This document shows, piece after piece, positions 34,310 through 46,400 of a stretch of DNA of 64,000 nucleotides. The notes under the pieces are model-generated. The model did no database searches. It saw nothing but the letters and a program-made list of their open reading frames with translations, and had not been told where the DNA came from. The translations under genes were made by a program, and so were the position numbers. Every line of letters starts with the position of its first letter. Within the stretch, counting starts at the first letter, position 1. The DNA is from Xenoacremonium recifei (Eukaryota; Ascomycota; Sordariomycetes; Hypocreales; Nectriaceae), in assembly GCA_012184525.1 (NCBI GenBank), contig WOFQ01000015.1, positions 310,001 through 374,000 on the forward strand, written 5' to 3'.

Positions 34310-37018
34310 ATGTCCAGCAGCCCAAATGGCAGTTCCCCGATCCACCCACCGAATCAAGGCCCTTTTAAAAGGCAAGAGTCGTTGAACGAAGAGAGACATG
34401 AAATCGATGGCCGGGGAGCTCTGGGCTATTTCGACGTCTTCTCCCTCATTGTCAATAAGATGGTTGGCACCGGCATCTACACAGCACCAGCGTCTGTCTT
34501 CTTGATGACCGGTAACAAAGCACTGACTTTGGGCCTCTTTGGAGTTGGTTTTGCATATACGCTTGTCAGGTCAGTCTTCCCCTGTCGCGTGAGATCTCCT
34601 TGCATCATAATTGACGTTCGGAAAGTATGATGATGTATCTGGATTACGCGAAAGTTCTGCCATTCAACGGCGGCGAACTCATTTATGTACCAATACCCAG
34701 AGTCACCTCCAGCCTTGGTCGAAACTAAGCCCTAAGTTAGATTGACGAAGTGACCTCTTGCATTACAGCCAAAGGGAATATCGAGCTGCAGAACATGCAA
34801 GATCAGAGCCGACAGCAGCAACCCCCGCGGTCAAACACTCGGTCTACCACCCGGTCAAATACCCCTTCAAAACCCGGCCTAGAAGGACTCTGGGGCGATG
34901 GACTTCTCCTATTCGTCATCTACTCTATCTCTTTCATGATATTTTTCAACTCGAGCACCAACGCTATGCAAATAGGCCGCATGGTCCTAACCTACGTCGT
35001 TGCTAACAACCAAACCGCGAACCGCTCCGACATCGAGAACGATATCGCCTCCGGCATTAACAACGATGTCATGCGCTTCATTGGTGTCTTCGTCATCGCT
35101 ATGATCTGCCTATTGCAATACTTTAGCCCTAACTTCGGCCGGGGCTTGAATAAGACGATCGCCATCGTCAAGATTGCGATGCTGTTTTGCATGTTTGTAG
35201 TTGCATGCTATTTTGCCCGTCATAAAGGGAAAGATCAAGAATCCGGAAAACAAGGATCCGAAGGATCCAGCTGGTATGAATTCAACGATGTCAACCAAAA
35301 ACTGTCTACCCACGACAAGGGAGTTTCCTTTGCCAAAGCCCTCCTTGCAGTCCTATTCAGTTATGAAGGATGGGAAAACGCAACGTTTGTTCGTTTCTCT
35401 TAACCCAAGTCAATAATTTTGAAAGTCCTTGGTGCTGACTATTACAATAGGTCACTGGCGAAATCCCAACACACAAACACCGTGTTCTGAGAATTGGCTT
35501 CATCAGCGCTGTCCTAACCGTGGGAGGTTTCTATATGGCAATCGTGTCTGCATTCGTAAGTGCGATTGGAGTTCATGTAAAGGTTGAATTCTTTGCTTTT
35601 GCTGATTGCGAACACTTGTCAGCTGTGTGCCACCGATTGGCCCGATTTAGTCTCAGAACCCAAAAAAGGCTCTATGTATAATACGACCCATGTCCCTATC
35701 GTACGTTCAGTCTTTTCGTTTTCGAAGAGCTTCTAAGCTAAAAGAAAAACTCCCGCAGTTTATTGATAACCATGGAAACCCGGAGTCAATCCGGGCGTGG
35801 TCAATCATGGCTGCAGTATCCTCATTTGGCAGCCTCAATGCTATCATATACACTTTCTCGAGAGGTAAGCGAGGGCATCGCCTTCTTTCCCATCTGCAAG
35901 TGACTAATGTTAGGATAAAGTCAAGCAGGCTATAGGACAGGCTGACATTTTGCCATGGTCACGGTTCTGGAAACAGGACGATATCCTACAGAGGGACATG
36001 GATGGCCGCAGAGACAGCAGAAGAAGTCCCGAAGAATTTCTTTACAAGTCTCCTCAAGGCGGTTTGGTAATGCATTGGATCATGAGCACCGTTCTCATCC
36101 TGGCTACTATTGGCGTGCACGATACTGCCGAGGTAGTTGGCTTACCTGGATATATCCAAACTTATCTTCACTGCGCTGTGCTCGGTATGCTCTAATAATC
36201 TGACCCAGCCATTCTCTTCTACTAACGTTTCTTTCTTCCTACTAGCTTTCCTAAGCCTCGGGTTCCTCTTCAATCTCAAATCTCGCGAAGCGGCACTCTG
36301 GCCGCGTGAAGAGGATACCCGTCGCACACACAGGAACACGCTTTTTTGGTGGTTATTATACGGAAGTGTTGTTGTATACTTCTTTCTTAACCTTGCAATC
36401 CTTGTCGTCACTATCATACCTCCTTATAAGGCAACTGACGGCTCTCAAGACGCTATGCCTGGATGGGTATTTCCCATTATACTTGGCTTGCTCATTCTTT
36501 TTGGAACCATCTACTATGTTGTATTCTTTGGGGCAGCTCCTCGACACTATGAAAGAGGGGAACCTGACGACACGGGAATGGCGGCCCCGGACACCCTTGA
36601 AAAGAGCGGAATCCTTCAACCTCGAAGCTTCTGGAATTGGTTGAAGTGGACAGGGGTTCAATGCGAGATTAGGAAGGACTACACGTACGATCGGAATTTA
36701 GAGCGAGTCTACCGATTTGGCAGACGCTGGAGAATCATCTACTATCTCCCAGGAGATGACGGCTACCAACCTAACTCCATCACAGAGGCGGAGCCTTCCA
36801 AGAAAGATATCTTCTGGTATTGGTTCTTTGGTGGAACTCGGCTCAGGCAGGGGTTTACACCAGTTGATGTTTGGCACAGCAGTTGGATGGGTATAAAAAG
36901 ATGGTTTCGGAGTGGCGGTCCCTTCTATCGTGACGATTCTAAAAGCAGCTCGACCGGCAGGGACACTAGCAACGACGAAAGGACAGATGGATCGGGGGAA
37001 GGAATCACGGCGTTTTAA
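34310..37018 (+). CDS. APC-superfamily amino-acid permease, high-affinity methionine permease-like
   Basis: Eight exons and seven introns (34570-34625, 34687-34740, 35389-35450, 35556-35622, 35701-35758, 35865-35920, 36185-36245) give 764 residues. The ATG at 34310 has a good context (ACA-ATG). The first helices contain the APC signature as YFDVFSLIVNKMVGTGIYTA. Further landmarks are YLDYAKVLPFNGGELIY, FSYEGWENATFVTGEIPTHK and FLSLGFLFNLKSREAALWP, all characteristic of Mup1-type permeases. About 12 hydrophobic segments are visible. It probably imports methionine or another neutral amino acid across the plasma membrane. Unusual points are a Gln/Thr/Asn-rich insert of about 45 residues at about residues 120-165, where the family normally has a short loop, and a long hydrophilic C-terminal tail of about 150 residues. 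Both explain why it is longer than yeast Mup1. Confidence 0.9.
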
Positions 37019-37437
37019 GCCAGCTACAAATAGGCAAGGTAGATAGCAGGGAGAAGGGCCGAGTTGCACAAGCCATTACACTGGACGCGAGTATCTTCAA
37101 CCAAGGTGAAGACAGGCACGAAATGAAGGCAACCGAGGGAAAAGAGAGAACCACAGTTACCTGATAAACTACCTAAATAAAAGTTTGGTGGCGGCCGAGT
37201 GTTCAAACTGCGGAAACATCAACAGATCATCGAAACTTGTGTAGTATCAAATTCAGTCAATTTCTTAGTATGCGACCAGAGCGCAATAACCGCTATAAAT
37301 GCCCATAGAGCCGTATGTCCAGACAAAAAGTATATCGCTTTTCCGTTCCCGTCCTCGGCTTGATGAATCTTCGTGAGCAACCGAGGTCCCAAACTCCTCA
37401 ACGCCAGCCATGACACACACTGAGAATCTCCATCTCC
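37019..37437. other. Intergenic: shared 3' region of permease and mak16
   Basis: A 419 bp gap between two convergent stop codons. No gene seen; presumably both 3' UTRs. Confidence 0.55.
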
Positions 37438-38467
37438 TCACCACGCCAGGTCGTTGGTGAGAGTCAGCTTCTCCTTCTCCTCCTGGCGAGGTCGCTTGTT
37501 CAGCATCTTGATGGCCCGGCCGCGCTTTCGCTTGTTGCCAGCCTTCTCCGTCTCGGACTCCTCGCTGTCCGCCTCGTCCTCTTCCTCCTCATCATCTTCG
37601 CTCTCGAGCCAGTCCTCAAGGTCGGCAAGCTCTTCCTCGCTCTCGTCAATGTCGGAGACGTACTCGACAGCCTTGTCGACGTCGTCATCCTCCTCCTCCT
37701 CCTCGCTGTCGAAGGCCTCCTCGTTGTCCTCTGTCAGGCCCTTGTCCATGTCCTTGTCGCGCTGGCCCTCGCCATCCCGCTCCATGGCGTTGAGCACCTT
37801 CTTCCAGATGTCCTCGCTGACATTCAGAGGTTGATCGCCGTACGCGCCCTGTCGCAACCGTTCCACAAGCTCCCGCTCGATAGTCCGTTCCAGCTTCGCC
37901 GCTGCCTCGGCCTTGCGCTCACGTGTCTCTTCGCGGCGGCGGATCTTGGGCGCCATTCGCGGCACGAGTTTCTCACCCAGGCGCTCTTCCTCGGCAGCGA
38001 TACGGCGCATGCGGATCTGCACCTGCGTGAGCCGCGTCAAGCGCTGTTTGCACTTGTGCAGCAGGAACTTGGGCCAGTAGATCAGCCGCTCGTCGATCTG
38101 CGACAGCGCTTTGGTGTAGTTGTTGGACAGCTTGATACGCTCCCACATCTTGGAGGGCAGATGCGCGCGCTCGACCGTCTTGATGTACAGGTACAGAGTT
38201 TGCTTCGTCGGGTGCTGGCGAACGGTGGCGTAGCGCGAGTTGGCCAGCGGGCAGGACTGGCGGTTGCAGAGACCGGTGACATTGTATTCATTTCTGCAGA
38301 AGTTCTGGTTCTTTTCGGTTCTGCGATGCTTGTTAGATTGGGTCGTGCTGGGGAGTCTGTCGAGCTACTCGAGATTGCAGACCGACAGGATCTGAAGAAA
38401 CGTACTTTAGCTTGAACGAGCAGAACTGCTGGTTGATAATCTGCCAGATAATTTCGTCGGACGCCAT
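37438..38467 (-). CDS. mak16: Mak16, 60S ribosome biogenesis factor
   Basis: Two exons (38406-38467 and 37438-38320) with an 85-nt intron give 314 residues. The N-terminus MASDEIIWQIINQQFCSFKL and the following Cys-containing block (NFCRNEYNVTGLCNRQSCPL), then RQHPTKQTLYLYIKTVERAH, are nearly diagnostic of Mak16. The C-terminal third is a run of Glu/Asp blocks followed by a basic nuclear-type end (KRKRGRAIKMLNKRPRQ). Mak16 acts in the nucleolus with Rpf1, Nsa1 and Rrp1 in maturation of 25S/5.8S rRNA and the large subunit. The Cys pattern likely binds a metal. It is divergent from vps55 across a 521 bp shared promoter. Confidence 0.96.
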
Positions 38468-38988
38468 CGTGTCGAATGTGTCTGCCTCTTAGAGACAGTT
38501 TCTCTGAAATCACACAAACAAAGAAGGCCGGACGAGGACAGGAACCGAAATCGTTCGCTTCCTCTCGTCTATCTCGAAGAGGTGAAGAAGTAAACCAGAC
38601 CAGCGGGGCCTCTCAACTTTTTTTTTCTGCCCACTGCCCAGCCGCCCAATCCAGTCCGTGCTGACCACTCACCGCCTGCCATTTTAGCCTGATGGCAGAT
38701 AAGCCCGGAGCCACGTTTCTCCGACATCCCGGCGCTGACGACGGCGGCTGAGCAGGTAGCAGGTGCCGCCGCTATGAGGCGCTAAACTGGCATCGGATCG
38801 GAGGTGAGGTGCCTTGCTGATGATGCCAGGACCCTCCATCCTCCATCGTGACAGCATCACCACCACCACCACTACCACCTCCGCCAGCCTCGCTCCCACG
38901 ACACCGACCCGAATCCTCCCTTATCCCTCCTCATATCCAATCTTTCCGACAAGCTCCGCAAAGCCCCTCGGGGTGAAAACCCGCAACC
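38468..38988. promoter_or_regulatory. Divergent promoter between mak16 and vps55
   Basis: This 521 bp region must drive both genes. A CCAAT box is visible at 38646-38650, near a T-run at about 38621-38629. Just before the vps55 ATG the sequence is A/C-rich with CT runs (38850-38985), as in fungal 5' leaders. Shared regulation is an inference. Confidence 0.45.
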
Positions 38989-39433
38989 ATGCCCACCGCC
39001 GGCCTCAAGACCATCATCGCGCTCTCCTTCGTCCTCGCCGTCGGCTTCCTGCTCGTCATCCTCTCCTGCGCCCTGTGGAAGGTCTACTACCCGCTGCTCG
39101 TCGTCGCCACCTACGTGATCGCCCCGATCCCCAACTGGATTGCCTCGCGCTGCGCCAACCCCGATGACTTCGTCGAGAGCTCCGGCGCCGCCGTGCTGGA
39201 CCTGGGGCGCTTCTTCACGGGCTTCTTTGTCGTGATGGGCATTGGTACGTGTGCGCAAGACCATAAACGTAGGATTTGAAGAACTAATTTGCTTCGTAGC
39301 TCTTCCCGTCGTCCTCGCTCATTCCGACCTCATCCAGGTCGAGGCCATGATCATGTCCATTACCGGTGGCCTGCTCATCTACGGCACCATCATCAGCTTC
39401 AGCATGTTCTTCCACGAGGACCAGGAGTTCTAA
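38989..39433 (+). CDS. vps55: Vps55/LEPROT-family late-endosomal membrane protein
   Basis: Two exons (38989-39244, 39300-39433) with a 55-nt intron give 129 residues, the usual length. Four hydrophobic segments are visible: KTIIALSFVLAVGFLLVILS, YYPLLVVATYVIAPIPN, GRFFTGFFVVMGIALPVVLA and MIMSITGGLLIYGTIISFSM. The blocks PIPNWIASRCANPDDF and LPVVLAHSDLI are typical of the Vps55/OB-RGRP family. In yeast Vps55 forms a complex with Vps68 and is needed for cargo to leave the late endosome for the vacuole. The start codon has a strong context (AACC-ATG). Confidence 0.95.
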
Positions 39434-39967
39434 GCGACTCGCGCCTTAATCGCTTCTTATATCGCGACCCTTCGCACGCACTTGCGACAACCCCGCATCC
39501 GGAACATTTGAGCTGGAGGCGTACTAGCTATAGCAAAACACACCATCGCCAGTACCGCGCGTACGGCAACTCTGTACAATTTGGACAGGGAGGAGTCTTT
39601 GGACGGGCATCGTCATTGAGCGGGATTTTGTATTTCTTCGTACCGGCGGGCATTGAATCGAGAGGTTGAGTGGGTACGGGATGCAGCTTAGGGGATATCG
39701 TCAACAGGGTTTCTTACAACTGATTTTAGCTGCTGTTCTACCTCTATCCGATGTAGATACTGTGTCTAATGGCCCAATTGGTGCCAGCCCTCCATCTATT
39801 TGTGTTGAAAACACCAAAAACTCCGGCCATGCCTACGTTGAGGTATCATGTCATGTCTACCAAGCGCTCAAAGTTCCCAATTCCAGAATATCATGCTCCA
39901 ATTCCAATAGCAGAAGCCATCCGAGGCTTCATAGCCGTCGTCGTTTGTTCCCAAAGCGGCGCTGCCC
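39434..39967. other. Intergenic: shared 3' region of vps55 and PABA synthase
   Basis: A 534 bp gap between convergent stop codons. No gene seen. Presumably 3' UTRs. Confidence 0.55.
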
Positions 39968-42556
39968 CTACGCCACATCTCTGAAGACGCCCAATGGGCC
40001 TGCGAGCTTGGTGAACATCTCGTCACGCTCTCCTTCAGGAGTGCTGAGAATCGTGACAGCACCCCCAGCGCCGATGCGCCATGTCTCCAGCACCTGCCCT
40101 TCTGTTTCTGCGGGATTGGAGACCCCATCATCCCAGGAGAACATGCTCCGAATCGTCACGCTCCAGTCTCCGTTCCCCGTAATGTCCATGAATCCCACGA
40201 CTCCCGAGTATAAGCTGCGCTCTTGATCTTCTTCGAGATGTCTAAGGATCTCGCAGCTGCGCTTCTTGGGAGCCCCCGTCATGCTTCCAGGCGGAAGTGC
40301 GGCTGAAAGCGCATCGAGCCCGGTAAAATATCCCATGAACGGAAGTTGTCCCTTCACCACCGAAACCATTGTAAAGACGGAGGCATATTCCTCGACCTTC
40401 ATCAGCTCCGAGACCACCACCTTTCCATCCCCGCACGCTCCGTGAAGATCATGTCGGACCAAATCCACAATCATCAGATTCTCGGCCTGCTCCTTGGGGG
40501 TATGCAATACCTTCTCCGCCTGTGCCAGCGTGGACATCTCTGCCGACTTGCGGACTGTGCCCTTCATAGGCCGCATCGTGCAGAGCCCGTCCTTGTCATG
40601 GCTCAGGAAACGCTCAGGAGAGCTGCTCAGCAGTGTGGCTCCTCCAAGTCGGATGAAGGAGCCGAATGGTGCTGGCTGCCGCTGTCTCAGTACCTTGAAC
40701 ATTTCCCACGGCGTTGTGTCGGGAGACCCATCTTGATGACGAGGTCGTGTCATAGTGGTCTGGCTTGTTAGGCAGAGCTCATATGATTCTCCGTTCGCGA
40801 TGTTAACTTTGCATGCCGAAACCTTTTCCTCGTAAATTTGAGGGTCAGGGGTTTTGACGTAGATTGTCGAACGAGGATTCGGGGACACGGTTTTTCTCAG
40901 TTGCATCATTGGCTTCTGCCACCGCGTAGAGCCCATAAGATCCTCAACCACGGACTTGGGCCAATCCGCTGCGCGCTCAGGATCCGGACCATCGTTGACC
41001 AAGGCTTGGATGTACGCTACTCCGGCACGATGGTCCAGGACAATACTCCTGCTCACCCAACTGAAGCATATGTCCGGCCGAGAGTGGCTTCTTTTTCCAG
41101 GAAGCGAGCTCTCGCAAAGGGAGTAAAGCCCCATTTCGTATGAGATATACCCCATGAAGCCGCCCCGGAATGGAATTGGCTTCTCTGGAAGGTCTTTGCG
41201 ATACCTTGGGTACCAGAACGAGGAGAGTTCCTCCCAAATGTTGGAATTCCTAGGCAGATCTCTCGTCTCGGAAGGATTGCTGGTATACCAGCTCGGATAG
41301 CGGACTGTGTAATAAGTATTTGGTGCCTGGTATCGAAATTGAAGGCTTTGAGGCACATCACAAGCCACGATGCTGTAGTTTGCAAGAGGATCTCCATTGA
41401 CTGAGCTGGAAGAATCGAGGACGACGATGTCTTCTTCGCTCAATCCGAGAACGTCAACAATGTCGGCGACTCCAAACCCCTGCGGCAGTGAGATCTCCTC
41501 ACATACATAGTCGTAATTATGAAGATAGTCGTCCAAGGCGGGCTTCGGTAGAGTTGGTCCAGACTCAGCCGTGGTGCGTTCGTCCTCCGTCCCCGATTCG
41601 GACTCTTGGGGGGTATCGATCACGCTGCCACCTTCGGAGTCGAATTCACTAGTGAGGACCTTGGCGAGATGGCTCATGGCCCGCGGCTGAACACCATCGC
41701 TAGTGGAAGAGACCGCTTTGGCCTCAAGTGTCTTCTTCCTCGCAAAACTATTCCATCTACACGCCTCTTTGTACCAGTTCTTCAGAACCTTGCGCGTCGC
41801 AGGATCGCTGCAGACTGATTCCGGATGGTATTGCAGCCCCCAGTAGGGTCTAACAACATGTTTGACTGCCATGAGAATGCGTTCTTGAGTCCCATCCTCA
41901 GCTATTTCAGTCGTCCAGGCCTGGGGAACGAGAAGAGGACACTTCTCCGTGGGCTTCCATCGAGAAACGTTCCAAAGCTCGTCGGGGATGTCATCCTGAC
42001 CAATGTCGGCGCACAGACTGTGGTAGAGAGTCGCAGAGAAGGGTGGCACTCCTTGGTTGAGGTCGGTGATGTCAAAAGATTGCCGGTTGAGTTCGATATT
42101 CCGCACCATGCCATGTAATCCCCTCTTCAGCTTCCGGATCTCCCCGCCGAATTGCTTGACCAGGCACTGGAATCCAAGACAGATCCCGAGGACAGGAATT
42201 GGCGGATCGAGATCCCATACAAACTTGAAGATGCCAACATCGTCATCACAATCCGGAGTGCCGGGTCCTGGGCCGCACACGATGGCGTCGAATATATCCA
42301 GCACGCCAGTGGACGTCCAAGCTTCCCATGCCGCCTCCAGACTTTCTCCCTCGAGATCGAGATCCATTGTGATGACACTCACTTCGCAGTGAGTCACTTC
42401 CTTCAGCATTGCCACAATGTTGTTGCTGAAGGAGTCGTAGGCATCGATAAAGAGAATGCGGCCAGAAGGAGGCTGCCGTCCTGAGTAATCCGGCATTCGT
42501 CCCATGATTGAGCCACTAGGTCGGGCATGGTACACATCAGACGGTTTCCCAGACAT
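39968..42556 (-). CDS. pabaA: p-Aminobenzoate (4-amino-4-deoxychorismate) synthase, fused amidotransferase and PabB
   Basis: A single exon of 862 residues. The N-terminal class I glutamine amidotransferase domain has the nucleophile in VLGICLGFQCLV (about C126) and the His and Glu of GLQYHPES (about H244, E246). An acidic Ser/Glu-rich linker of about 60 residues joins it to a chorismate-binding domain. This ends with MRPMKGTVRK, AENLMIVDLVRHDL, PPGSMTGAPKKRSCEIL and SLYSGVVGFMDITGNGDWSV. The lysine in MKGT marks a PabB-type (aminodeoxychorismate) rather than anthranilate synthase. It converts chorismate and glutamine to 4-amino-4-deoxychorismate, the first committed step of folate p-aminobenzoate synthesis. 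Fused forms are usual in fungi. An internal Met at about residue 18 is an alternative start. Confidence 0.95.
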   Translation of the reverse strand: MSGKPSDVYHARPSGSIMGRMPDYSGRQPPSGRILFIDAYDSFSNNIVAMLKEVTHCEVSVITMDLDLEGESLEAAWEAWTSTGVLDIFDAIVCGPGPGTPDCDDDVGIFKFVWDLDPPIPVLGICLGFQCLVKQFGGEIRKLKRGLHGMVRNIELNRQSFDITDLNQGVPPFSATLYHSLCADIGQDDIPDELWNVSRWKPTEKCPLLVPQAWTTEIAEDGTQERILMAVKHVVRPYWGLQYHPESVCSDPATRKVLKNWYKEACRWNSFARKKTLEAKAVSSTSDGVQPRAMSHLAKVLTSEFDSEGGSVIDTPQESESGTEDERTTAESGPTLPKPALDDYLHNYDYVCEEISLPQGFGVADIVDVLGLSEEDIVVLDSSSSVNGDPLANYSIVACDVPQSLQFRYQAPNTYYTVRYPSWYTSNPSETRDLPRNSNIWEELSSFWYPRYRKDLPEKPIPFRGGFMGYISYEMGLYSLCESSLPGKRSHSRPDICFSWVSRSIVLDHRAGVAYIQALVNDGPDPERAADWPKSVVEDLMGSTRWQKPMMQLRKTVSPNPRSTIYVKTPDPQIYEEKVSACKVNIANGESYELCLTSQTTMTRPRHQDGSPDTTPWEMFKVLRQRQPAPFGSFIRLGGATLLSSSPERFLSHDKDGLCTMRPMKGTVRKSAEMSTLAQAEKVLHTPKEQAENLMIVDLVRHDLHGACGDGKVVVSELMKVEEYASVFTMVSVVKGQLPFMGYFTGLDALSAALPPGSMTGAPKKRSCEILRHLEEDQERSLYSGVVGFMDITGNGDWSVTIRSMFSWDDGVSNPAETEGQVLETWRIGAGGAVTILSTPEGERDEMFTKLAGPLGVFRDVA

Positions 42557-43478
42557 CCTCGACGCAGGGTGAGGTCCAATTGGGACCCCGTCAAAGGGAG
42601 AGACGATGAAATCGACAAGACCGAGTGAGACGTTGGAAGAGTAGATGTGACGACGAAGAGGAACGAGAGCCGTGATCCACCATAAAAAGTTGATAAGCCT
42701 CTGCCGCGAAAAGCCGCTGGGGGCGAAATTTCATGACTAGTGGTAAATCACCGAAAACCTACTAGACTTCTAGAACCCCGAGGCGGCGGCCTAGTCCTGA
42801 TCTAGCTGAAGTTTGTGATGGCACATTCCGAATCCCGATACTTCTGGGACTGAGCAAAAGGAATCATCCAAAAATGAAAAGAAAGAAAGATTATTGCGCG
42901 GTGTTGTTAATGTTGAGAGTTTCTAGGAGGATGAAGGAGGAAAGACGTTGAAGAAGCTGCCCCACCAGTGACGAATTTTTCTTGCGATGGATGGAAAGTC
43001 AACTTATTCGTGGAAGGAGTCACTCAGCTGCCGATTACGGAAAGATTTCGGCTTTTAAACAGGTTTCTTAACGCATACTTTCATCGTGAATAAACACGAT
43101 AAAGCTGGTCTTGGGTTCAGAGCCGGATGTAATTTCCAATTGAGAAGTTATCAGCAACGATGTTCACCAGTCCCGTCACTGAAATGTCATGAACTGACCC
43201 CTCCCTGACTGAGAGCTCTCAGGGGCAAGGAAACACTTACATGAAGTAAGGTAGAGAGCTTCCTCTCCCTTCAACATTCATAGATAGATCTCGAGACCTT
43301 TGACAGCACCAAGAATCAACACCTACATCTAAAATCTTGTCTTGTATTTTCATGCACTGAGCGGTGAACCATTCTATCTTGGTTATATGCGCTTCACACC
43401 ATGACTTTATACAAACCCCATAAATCACCTCTGAAGGCGCTTGCTCGCTTGCTCCAACATGAACTCCAGCTTCTATCC
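42557..43478. other. Intergenic: promoter of PABA synthase and trs120 3' region
   Basis: A 922 bp region, moderately AT-rich, with an A/G run at 42870-42895. No coding or RNA feature recognised. Confidence 0.5.
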
Positions 43479-46400
43479 TCAGTCGCAATCCCGTACATTC
43501 AACAAACACGGCTGTCTCGAATGCCATATCCGCCTCTCCTTGATCCCCAGCGCAGCATCCATCATCGTCTGCGTCGCCGACCGCGGCCGATTCTGCGACT
43601 TGTCTGCCGCGTTCGGGTCCTGCCAGACCTGGACCTCCTCGACCGAAGCCATGATCTCAAATTGTCCTCGACAGAGCGCCGTCATGCCGATCTCGACGTC
43701 AGCACTGCTTTCGGCGGCGAGGACCGGGATGATCTGTTGTAGCGTGCCGTTCCAAGCCAGCTTGCGTGTGAACTCAAGAGCGACATTGGCTGATCGATGG
43801 CACAAGGCAGGCATGATTCGAACCAAGGGGTGGATGGGCCGAGATGTCCGGTTGGTGACGCGCACTGTAAGCCGCATGAATTCGTCCACATAGGCCACAT
43901 TCTTCAGCGTGTTCTCGCCCTCGTTGACAGCTGTGAGCGAGATATCGATGCCGACCTCATCGACCTTGATAGCCTCGATCATGCGGGACGTTAGCCTAAT
44001 GTTGCGCAACTCGATCGTGCCGCTCCGTTTAGGTACCGATGTCGTACGCCACGTGGCTTTGAGACAGTCAAGGATCCTTTCTCGATACCAGAATGCTTCG
44101 CGATTGGCCCGCTCCATGTCCGGAGATATCTTGCTTGAGCTGACGACGAACTGCCTGTTACGAGCCGGGTTGAGTGTGGGGATTGTCGCATGGGCATCCT
44201 CCAAGAAGACTCTCTTTACTGGCAGAACAACTCGAGTCGTGTTCCCCGGAAGTATGCTCTCCTGTACCGACACGCCTTCATCGCTTTCGATCTGGATTGC
44301 CATCTGGCTCGGCCATGCGTTGCGCAAGTCCATAGATAGAAGGCAATAGTCGTTGGGTTTGACAGTAGAGGAGCTGCCCAGTCGCTCCCAGAGCGATTGC
44401 GGAATCCCTCCGTAGATTGGCAGAACATCCAGGCGAGCCATCTCAACGCTGGCGTTGACCGTAACTGTCAGGTCTAAAGAAACCTGTCTGGTATAGAATT
44501 GCTCTGTGACTTCATCTTGAGGACACCCAAGGTGAGTGTAGTCAATCTGGATGGACGCATGTGTCAATCCAGGCTTTCCAAGGATCTCGAATTCGAATGT
44601 CGCCTCGCCACCGGGAGATATGTTGCGGCTTTTCTGACTCTTCGGCAGTCGTAGTGCTTGTTTCTTCATAAGGACGAGCTCATATTCGTATAACTCCGCC
44701 GGTGTCGCGTCGCGGTCGTTCAGGCAAGCCTGCAGCGGCTCTTGCGTTGAATCTTTGAACGAGAAGAGCATGAAATCCACAGGAGTGGGCGACAGGTTCT
44801 GGAGAGTAACAGAGAAGACTTGTCTCTCGCCTTCCAAAATCATGATCGAGGATTGCGCCAACGTAGTCGATTTCACGACCACCAACGGCTGCGGCTCGAT
44901 GACTGTGAGGCTCAACTGTTCAGCCTCTAGTGCACGGCCAACTGGTTTGGTTGGGGTCACGATGCTCTCCTGGAGAGCTCTAAGTCCGTTTCCTTTAATC
45001 TTACTCTCGCGTACAGGTGTCCAGGGCGAGCTGAAAATTGGGAACCGCCTCTCCCTACAGCCTCGGACTCGGATCATGGCCCCTGTGACTCGAATCGCAC
45101 CAGGGGCCTTTGGCCGGCCCCGTAGACGCAGTACTTGCGTTCGATATGGTCCAATGATTGTGGTTTCGGGAAGGGCTTCAAAATCCACACCTTCGGTATC
45201 CAATCGAATACTTTCAACATCAACCTCCACATCGTAAGGGTTTTGGAGCGTGATCTTGAATGTTGAAAGCTCGTTTGTGACTAGATTCTGGCTCACTGCT
45301 TCCGGCTCCTTGAGGAAAGGGTTGTAGATAAAGGGGTTCACATCTTGGGAGGCGCGCGTTGCTGCTGCGCCAGGCAGAACGCTCTTCGCATGAGGGATAG
45401 GAGTCCGGGTAGTAGGTGGAGGCTCATGCGTGATCCCTCTCACGAGGAACTCATCCCAGTATTCTGCAGAGAGGTGTGAGAGCCCAAGCTTCTTGGCAAG
45501 ATTCGTTGTTCGGGAGAGATTCGTGACGAGTCGAACCTGCTCATCTCGATGTATTATAGGCGATGCGTCTTCCCGTCGTGGCCCGGGGGCTACCCCTGAC
45601 CCGGCCGTCCTCAACAAATCGCTGGAAAACCTGAGGACGCCGTTGAAGTCAGGCAATGCCTCCGAGAAGTTGATACATGCTCTGAGAATATTGAGTTTGA
45701 TATCCGGAAACCCAAAGAATCTCGCTGCAGACTGGCCATTGATCCTAGCAATGACCGCCTCGTTGGAATCATCAACCTGCGCTGTGACGTCTGAGCTGGA
45801 CTGTCTGGCGATATCAAAGCCAACAATGCCGTAAGACCGGCACAGAAGTCCAAGGAGGGCCTCAATTCCTTGCTCAATGTCGCCCTCTCCAAGCTCCAAC
45901 GCTACGCCGCCGTTGTTTGGCCCATCACTCGTGGCTAGCGAGACCAAGCCCGCAGCAGGGTGAATACCCATGTCTGCGGCACCTCGTGTCCTGGCTTCTA
46001 CGAGCCCGCCGATAAGTACTGAGACAAGCTCTCGGATAACCATCGCCTTCTTTCGATGAAGACCCAAGGGCCCAAGAACCGCAGCGATTCCGCTCAGTAT
46101 AGAGGCTCGATCCACTGTCGTCAAAAACTCCGAGGCTGAGGAGGGGAAAGCTTTGAAGAGAAGGGTAGTGATTTGCTGCCTCGTAGGTGTTGTTGTGAAT
46201 CGAGGGGAAGTAGTTATGGCCTCCTCAGGAATGGCCCCAGTGACGATCATGTTGAGCGACTGCTCATTAAGTTGACCACCACAAAGGTGTAGGGCGGAGA
46301 GGATTTTCGCAAATCTTATGGTGGTTTCCGACAAGGGGAGGGGAGGTAGGTTCTCGGAAGATATCCTCGAATACAAGGCGACAATCCGCTCGAGAAGATC

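Noticed and set aside
37831..38415. 194-codon plus-strand ORF
   Set aside because: Antisense shadow of mak16, whose minus-strand frame is strongly conserved.
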